Origin: Verrucomicrobiota bacterium | GTDB taxonomy: Bacteria; Verrucomicrobiota; Verrucomicrobiia; Limisphaerales; UBA11358 | Assembly: GCA_026225155.1 (NCBI GenBank) | Contig: JAMFSG010000332.1 | Location: forward strand, 1 to 8,985 | Reading direction: 5' to 3' | Length of the DNA: 8,985 nt | Shown: positions 6,071 through 8,985 of the stretch, piece after piece | How positions within the stretch are numbered: the first letter of the stretch is position 1 | How the letters are laid out: each line of letters starts with the position of its first letter | Made by a program: the position numbers and the translations under genes | The notes under the pieces: generated by a model | Database searches by the model: none | Seen by the model: only the letters and a program-made list of their open reading frames with translations | What the model was told of the DNA's origin: nothing

Positions 6071-6765
6071 TCATTTTTTCGCGCACGCCGATTTTATCTG
6101 CCGATACCACTGACGGATGTTTGGCTGTGATTTCGGCAGTTCGTAATGGCCGGAATAGAGGAAATTTTCCAACATGCCAAGCAGATCGAAATCCACGAAC
6201 AGCGGACGTTCGCCGAGCAGAAATTTTGTGTGCGCAAGCGTTTGCTCGAACGGAACCAAACTGGCTTCGAGTTTTTTCAACCAATCGGATTTTTGCGCGC
6301 GCCATTGGTTTTTTGCGCGCGCCATTGGTCAACGCAGCCGCGACCGAATTTCCGTTCCTTGAAACGCAGATATTGCAATTCATCAGCCGCCGGCATTTTG
6401 GCGCGGCGATAATTTTCCTGATAATAAATGTCGTTCAACCGGAACGTCGCGCCTTCGACTTCGTTTTCAATGTGACGCCAAAGAATGGTTTGCACGCCTT
6501 CAAGTTCGATGGGAAATAAATTCAGTTTCAATTTCGCATCGAGATATTTGGCGACGACTTGTGAATCGTCACCGGCTTCAAAAATGTTTTTTTTGCCATC
6601 GCGCAAAATCGGGACGCCGTAATATTGTTGCTTCGTCAATTTCCAGACGATCGAACGTTCTTGCGGCAGGACGTTGATGAGTTTGAACGGAGCGCCGGAA
6701 AATTCCAAAATCCGCTGCTGCGGCAGGCAGAACGGACTCCACGGAAACTGAAATAATTCGATCAT
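6071..6765 (-). pseudogene. Glutathione S-transferase-like gene, frameshifted by a 20-bp tandem duplication
   Basis: The N-terminal frame starts at 6765 (MIELFQFPWSPFCLPQQRI). It has a thioredoxin-like GST domain with a Cys motif near residue 13, the cis-Pro loop YYGVPIL, and the glutathione-binding EAGDDSQVVAKYL equivalent of the usual ES motif. It ends early at 6277 after 162 residues. The C-terminal alpha-helical domain continues in another frame (6325-6071), with FLLGERPLFVDFDLLGML carrying the conserved N-capping/hydrophobic-core D. The two frames meet at an exact 20-bp duplication (6290-6329). Deleting one copy joins DQWRAQK to SDWLKKLE and gives a 224-residue protein, normal for the family. 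As sequenced, the product would lose about the last 65 residues. It would otherwise be a cytoplasmic glutathione-dependent transferase or reductase, substrate unknown. A sequencing or assembly artefact is possible but unlikely to produce a perfect duplication. Confidence 0.85.
6290..6329. repeat. Exact 20-bp tandem duplication inside the GST-like gene
   Basis: Two adjacent identical copies of TTTTTGCGCGCGCCATTGGT lie at 6290-6309 and 6310-6329. Flanking bases do not extend the match. Twenty is not a multiple of three, so the second copy shifts the reading frame of the minus-strand gene. The unit holds an alternating GC tract (GCGCGCGC), prone to polymerase slippage. Confidence 0.97.
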
Positions 6766-6853
6766 GCTCCATTTCTGCGCGAACGCGGACGCGTTGACAA
6801 GCGCGGATTTTATTTTTCCCTCGCGCGGCCGCAAAACGAACTCGCAAACCCCC

Positions 6854-6888
6854 TTTACACTTTTGCGCCGCGCGATTAGAGTCGCTTC
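6854..6888 (+). promoter_or_regulatory. Candidate sigma-70-type promoter, possibly giving a leaderless transcript
   Basis: TTTACA (6854-6859) lies exactly 17 bases before TAGAGT (6877-6882). They match the -35 and -10 consensus in 5 of 6 and 4 of 6 positions. Transcription would begin at or within a base or two of the ATG at 6889, which has no Shine-Dalgarno sequence. The rest of the 123-base divergent gap (6766-6888) holds a TTGACA at 6794 without a partner -10, and nothing else I can support. Confidence 0.4.
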
Positions 6889-7539
6889 ATGGCTGGCGAA
6901 TACGACGCGACTGAATTTATTGACACCGATTTTACGGCGAGCAAACCCTCGTTCGCTGCGAACGCGCCCACGCGCGACGACGTGGACCGCAAGGTCGTCG
7001 AGGCGCAGCAAAAACTCGTCGAACTCAAGCGCGCGCAGGAAGAACTCGAACGCGAACGTTCAGGCCTCGAAGAATTGCGCCGCCGCCAGAGCGAATTTCA
7101 AACCGGCCGCCAGGAGATCATCCAAAGTTTGACGCGCGGCCTCGGTTTGCTGGAAAAAGCGGAATCCGCCGCGCGCCGCGATGCCGACCAGATGGTCAAG
7201 ACCGTCAATGATTTTCAAGAAGCGCTCGCCCGCGTCCAAGCCATCCGCGACGAAACGTGGACGAAGGAAAATTTTCAAGTCGAACTCACGCGCGCGCTCA
7301 CGACCATCGAAAATGCGCGCATGGAATGGAAATCCGCCTACGGCAAACTGCCCGCGCTGAAAGGCGAAAGCCAGGTCGCCGCCGCTGTTGAAAAAAATTC
7401 TCCCGCCGCCGCCACGCCGTCGCTCACCGAATTAAGTTTCGGCCAACTTTGCAAAATCGGCTTGGCGTTGACGTGGCCGTTGCTGCTCGTCGCAATCGCC
7501 GCCCTGGGAATCTTCATTGCGATTCTGGCGCGAAAGTGA
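6889..7539 (+). CDS. Coiled-coil protein with C-terminal membrane anchor, function unknown
   Basis: I do not recognise a named family in this 216-residue protein. The order is: an acidic N-terminus (1-27), a long charged helical region rich in E, R, Q and L (28-75) with strong coiled-coil character, more helix to about 150, an Ala/Ser/Pro-rich linker (155-180), and one hydrophobic helix at about 190-213 ending in ARK. There is no signal peptide, so the bulk should face the cytoplasm, held by a tail anchor. It is the first gene of a tight cluster. Its stop overlaps the GAGG ribosome-binding site of the next gene, which has the same coiled-coil plus tail-anchor plan, so the two products may act together. 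A membrane-tethered scaffold is a guess only. Confidence 0.8.
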   Translation: MAGEYDATEFIDTDFTASKPSFAANAPTRDDVDRKVVEAQQKLVELKRAQEELERERSGLEELRRRQSEFQTGRQEIIQSLTRGLGLLEKAESAARRDADQMVKTVNDFQEALARVQAIRDETWTKENFQVELTRALTTIENARMEWKSAYGKLPALKGESQVAAAVEKNSPAAATPSLTELSFGQLCKIGLALTWPLLLVAIAALGIFIAILARK

Positions 7540-7545
7540 GGCCGC

Positions 7546-8067
7546 ATGGGGTTGTCCAAAAAAAAGCCGGATCTGATCTCCGACAAGGCGCGCGCGTTGA
7601 ACGACGAGATCGCCGCGCTCGAAGCTGAAATCAAAAAGCTCGACACGCAGTTGCAACATCCGACCGGCCCGAAATTCCGTTCCACGGCGCAGCCGCATGG
7701 CGCAACGATTCAGCGCGTTGCCGAAAAACCCGTTCCACCGCCGCCGCCAAAAGCCGAACCGGTTTTTGAAGAACTCAAACGCAATCCGCTCGCCCCACGC
7801 GCCGACAGCGAGACGCCGGAAATTTTCAACGAACTCGGCGTGCGCAAATACGATCTGCCCGCGCTGTGGGCGCGGCTGCGCAATCATTTTCGCGGACCGA
7901 CGACCAGCAATCCGCGTCTCGTAAATTATCTCGCCGCCGGTGGCGTCCACGGCCTGCGTCCACTGCGCTACGAAAAACGCGTTGCGCGCAATCGTTTCAT
8001 CGCGTTCGTCATTATCCTGTTCGTGATTTTGTTCGGCACTTTTCTGGTGTATCTTAAGCACCATTAA
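7546..8067 (+). CDS. Tail-anchored protein with coiled coil and proline-rich linker, function unknown
   Basis: This 173-residue protein is of no family I recognise. A basic start (MGLSKKKP) leads into a short heptad-like helix at about 10-37 (DEIAALEAEIKKLDTQL). Next come a flexible region with a PPPPP run (64-68) and a soluble segment at 92-150 (EIFNELGVRKYDLPALWARL and beyond) that looks folded and may be the functional part. The C-terminus is one membrane helix (151-169) ending in KHH. It lies 6 bp after the preceding gene, with GAGG at 7538-7541 as a plausible ribosome-binding site. It ends one base before the start of the alkyltransferase gene. The shared anchor topology with its upstream neighbour suggests a membrane complex, as inference. 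Confidence 0.8.
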   Translation: MGLSKKKPDLISDKARALNDEIAALEAEIKKLDTQLQHPTGPKFRSTAQPHGATIQRVAEKPVPPPPPKAEPVFEELKRNPLAPRADSETPEIFNELGVRKYDLPALWARLRNHFRGPTTSNPRLVNYLAAGGVHGLRPLRYEKRVARNRFIAFVIILFVILFGTFLVYLKHH

Positions 8068-8068
8068 C

Positions 8069-8608
8069 ATGAAAAGTCTTCTGGTTGAACTGCCCATCGC
8101 CACGCGCGATGGGATTTTTCTCGCACATTATTCTCCCAAAGGTTTAGCGGAATTGGATTTTCCGCATCGCGATGGGCTGATTTCGCCGAGCAAACGCGCG
8201 GTGAACTCAAAACAAATCTCGCTGCAAATTCTGCGCTGGCATCGCCTCACGACCGATGCGTTGAAAAAAGTTCTCGCGGGCATCAAACCAAAAGAATTTC
8301 CGCCGTTCGATTGGACGGGCAAAACGGAATTTCAAAAAAGCGTCTGGAACGCGATGCGAAAACTTTCGCCCGGCAAAACGAAAAGCTACGGTGAAATCGC
8401 GGAAGCCATCGGCCATCCACGCGCCGTCCGCGCCGTAGGCAGTGCGTGCGGTGCGAATCCAATCCCCGTTTTGATTCCGTGCCATCGCATCCTCGCCGCG
8501 AACAAAAAAATCGGCGGCTTCGGCAGCGGTTTGGATTGGAAATATAATTTACTGGCGCGGGAAGGAATTCATTTTCAGTCGAGTCAGAAAAGTAGTCTCG
8601 CAAACTGA
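8069..8608 (+). CDS. ogt: Methylated-DNA--[protein]-cysteine S-methyltransferase (O6-alkylguanine-DNA alkyltransferase)
   Basis: This suicide DNA-repair protein moves the alkyl group from O6-alkylguanine (and O4-alkylthymine) onto its own cysteine. The 179 residues hold a divergent N-terminal domain (1-80) and a standard catalytic domain. The active-site motif is IPCHRI with C138. Y107 (SYGEIA), arginine finger R121 (RAVRAVGSA) and N130 (GANPIPVLIPCHR) keep the same spacing to the cysteine as Y114, R128 and N137 to C145 of the human enzyme. IGGFGSGLDWKYNLLAREG completes the fold. There is no Ada-type zinc or AraC domain, so it is an Ogt-type enzyme. It is the third gene of a cluster, with its ATG one base after the previous stop, so translation is probably coupled. 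Why a repair enzyme follows two membrane-anchored proteins is unclear. The stop codon lies at the edge of a palindromic repeat. Confidence 0.95.
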   Translation: MKSLLVELPIATRDGIFLAHYSPKGLAELDFPHRDGLISPSKRAVNSKQISLQILRWHRLTTDALKKVLAGIKPKEFPPFDWTGKTEFQKSVWNAMRKLSPGKTKSYGEIAEAIGHPRAVRAVGSACGANPIPVLIPCHRILAANKKIGGFGSGLDWKYNLLAREGIHFQSSQKSSLAN

Positions 8609-8764
8609 CGATTCGCCCGAAGCCCGTTAGGGCTGACATATTTGTAGAAAACCCGAATTAAAAATCCAAAGCTCCGTCAGGAGCGAAATCGTCAGAATAT
8701 GCCGCTCCTACGGAGCTTGATTCGGTTTGGGTTTGGTTCTACAAAGATGCCGCGCCGATGGCGC
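8605..8764. repeat. Composite palindromic extragenic element
   Basis: About 160 bases are built of nested and flanking inverted repeats. The core is AGCTCCGT-C-AGGAGCG (8670-8685) against CGCTCCTACGGAGCT (8703-8717), with one bulged C. Outside it, TTTGTAGAA (8641-8649) pairs with TTCTACAAA (8737-8745). Small end hairpins are AGCCC-gtta-GGGCT (8621-8634) and GCGCC-gat-GGCGC (8752-8764). In addition CTGACGATTCGC (8605-8616), which contains the alkyltransferase stop, is the reverse complement of GCGAAATCGTCAG (8683-8695) apart from one A. No transposase is present. It resembles the non-coding dispersed repeats scattered in Verrucomicrobiota and Planctomycetota genomes, possibly mobilised in trans. 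Confidence 0.75.
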
Positions 8765-8773
8765 TAATCAATT

Positions 8774-8985
8774 ATGCGATTGCTTAAAGTAACTTTCATT
8801 TCTGCCGGATTAGCTTTGGTGCTTTTAGTTGTTCTTGTGCCTTTGGCGGTGCATTTGGGTATTTTATTTTCGGGTGTTGATACAATCTTTGTCGTTCTTG
8901 TCACAACAGTTTTTTGTGCTTTCGCAATTTTGATAACGGCTGCAATTTTCAAGCATAAAAGAAAATCTTTTGGCTGGCGGCTGCT
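8774..8985 (+). CDS. Small membrane protein, N-terminal part (3' truncated by window edge)
   Basis: An open frame starts at the ATG at 8774 and is still open at the window end, after 70 codons. It encodes a basic start (MRLLK), a hydrophobic helix at about 8-33, a short loop (SGVDT), a second helix at about 39-59 (VVLVTTVFCAFAILITAAIF), then basic residues KHKRKS. That is the pattern of a two-helix integral membrane protein. I recognise no family. Third codon positions are markedly AT-rich compared with the alkyltransferase gene and other neighbours, which could mean a recently acquired gene or simply hydrophobic codon bias. No strong ribosome-binding site is seen. It follows directly after the palindromic element. 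Confidence 0.6.
   Translation, partial: MRLLKVTFISAGLALVLLVVLVPLAVHLGILFSGVDTIFVVLVTTVFCAFAILITAAIFKHKRKSFGWRL

Noticed and set aside
6290..6329. The 20-bp repeat as a CRISPR or direct-repeat array
   Set aside because: There are only two copies, directly adjacent with no spacers, inside a coding sequence. It is a simple tandem duplication.
6794..6799. TTGACA as a -35 element for the coiled-coil operon
   Set aside because: The 17-base-spaced position reads TCCCTC, nothing like a -10. The TATTTT present is only 11 bases away.
6766..7011. N-terminal extension of the GST-like frame up to 7011
   Set aside because: The extra residues are basic and unlike GST, and they overlap the divergent coiled-coil gene. 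The thioredoxin fold begins right at the Met at 6765.
7432..8103. A 223-codon open frame on the minus strand
   Set aside because: It is antisense to the two tail-anchored genes. The plus-strand frames have proper operon spacing and membrane helices, and the minus frame has low-complexity RF-rich content.

Overview
The window looks like chromosomal DNA from a Verrucomicrobiota-type bacterium (Pedosphaera/Limisphaerales-like). This placement is an inference from three things: a secreted protein with a VPDSG-CTERM-like sorting tail, extragenic palindromic elements of the kind common in that phylum, and the mix of genes. Coding regions are moderately GC-rich, and most starts lack a strong Shine-Dalgarno sequence. 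I see no rRNA, tRNA, CRISPR array, insertion sequence or phage gene.

Layout. (1) 1-980, plus strand: the C-terminal part of a sigma-54 activator (AAA+ domain and Fis-type HTH) whose N-terminus lies outside the window, followed by a strong intrinsic terminator. (2) 1140-2036, plus: a GT-A-like putative glycosyltransferase. (3) 2209-2730, plus: an atypical nucleoside diphosphate kinase with an insertion before the catalytic histidine. (4) 2760-2846: three adjacent or overlapping inverted repeats between convergent genes. (5) 2859-4586, minus: an M3-family (PepF-like) oligoendopeptidase. (6) 4715-5377, minus: a PEP/VPDSG-CTERM surface protein with its own terminator and a candidate sigma-54 promoter about 80 bases upstream of its start. 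(7) 5845-6069, plus: a small acidic hypothetical protein. (8) 6071-6765, minus: a glutathione S-transferase-like gene broken by an exact 20-bp tandem duplication. (9) 6889-8608, plus: a tight three-gene cluster of two coiled-coil proteins with C-terminal membrane anchors and an O6-alkylguanine-DNA alkyltransferase. (10) 8605-8764: a composite palindromic element that begins within the stop codon of the alkyltransferase gene. (11) 8774-8985, plus: the start of an AT-rich gene for a small membrane protein that runs off the window.

How the genes may work together. Most are ordinary, independent genes. Two links deserve attention. The sigma-54 activator and the sigma-54-like promoter of the CTERM gene lie in the same window, though nothing shows that one controls the other. 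The two tail-anchored coiled-coil proteins and the alkyltransferase are spaced 6 bp and 1 bp apart and probably form one operon. Its first gene may be read from a leaderless transcript. The clearest directly visible oddity is the glutathione S-transferase frameshift: removing one copy of the 20-bp unit restores a full-length 224-residue protein.
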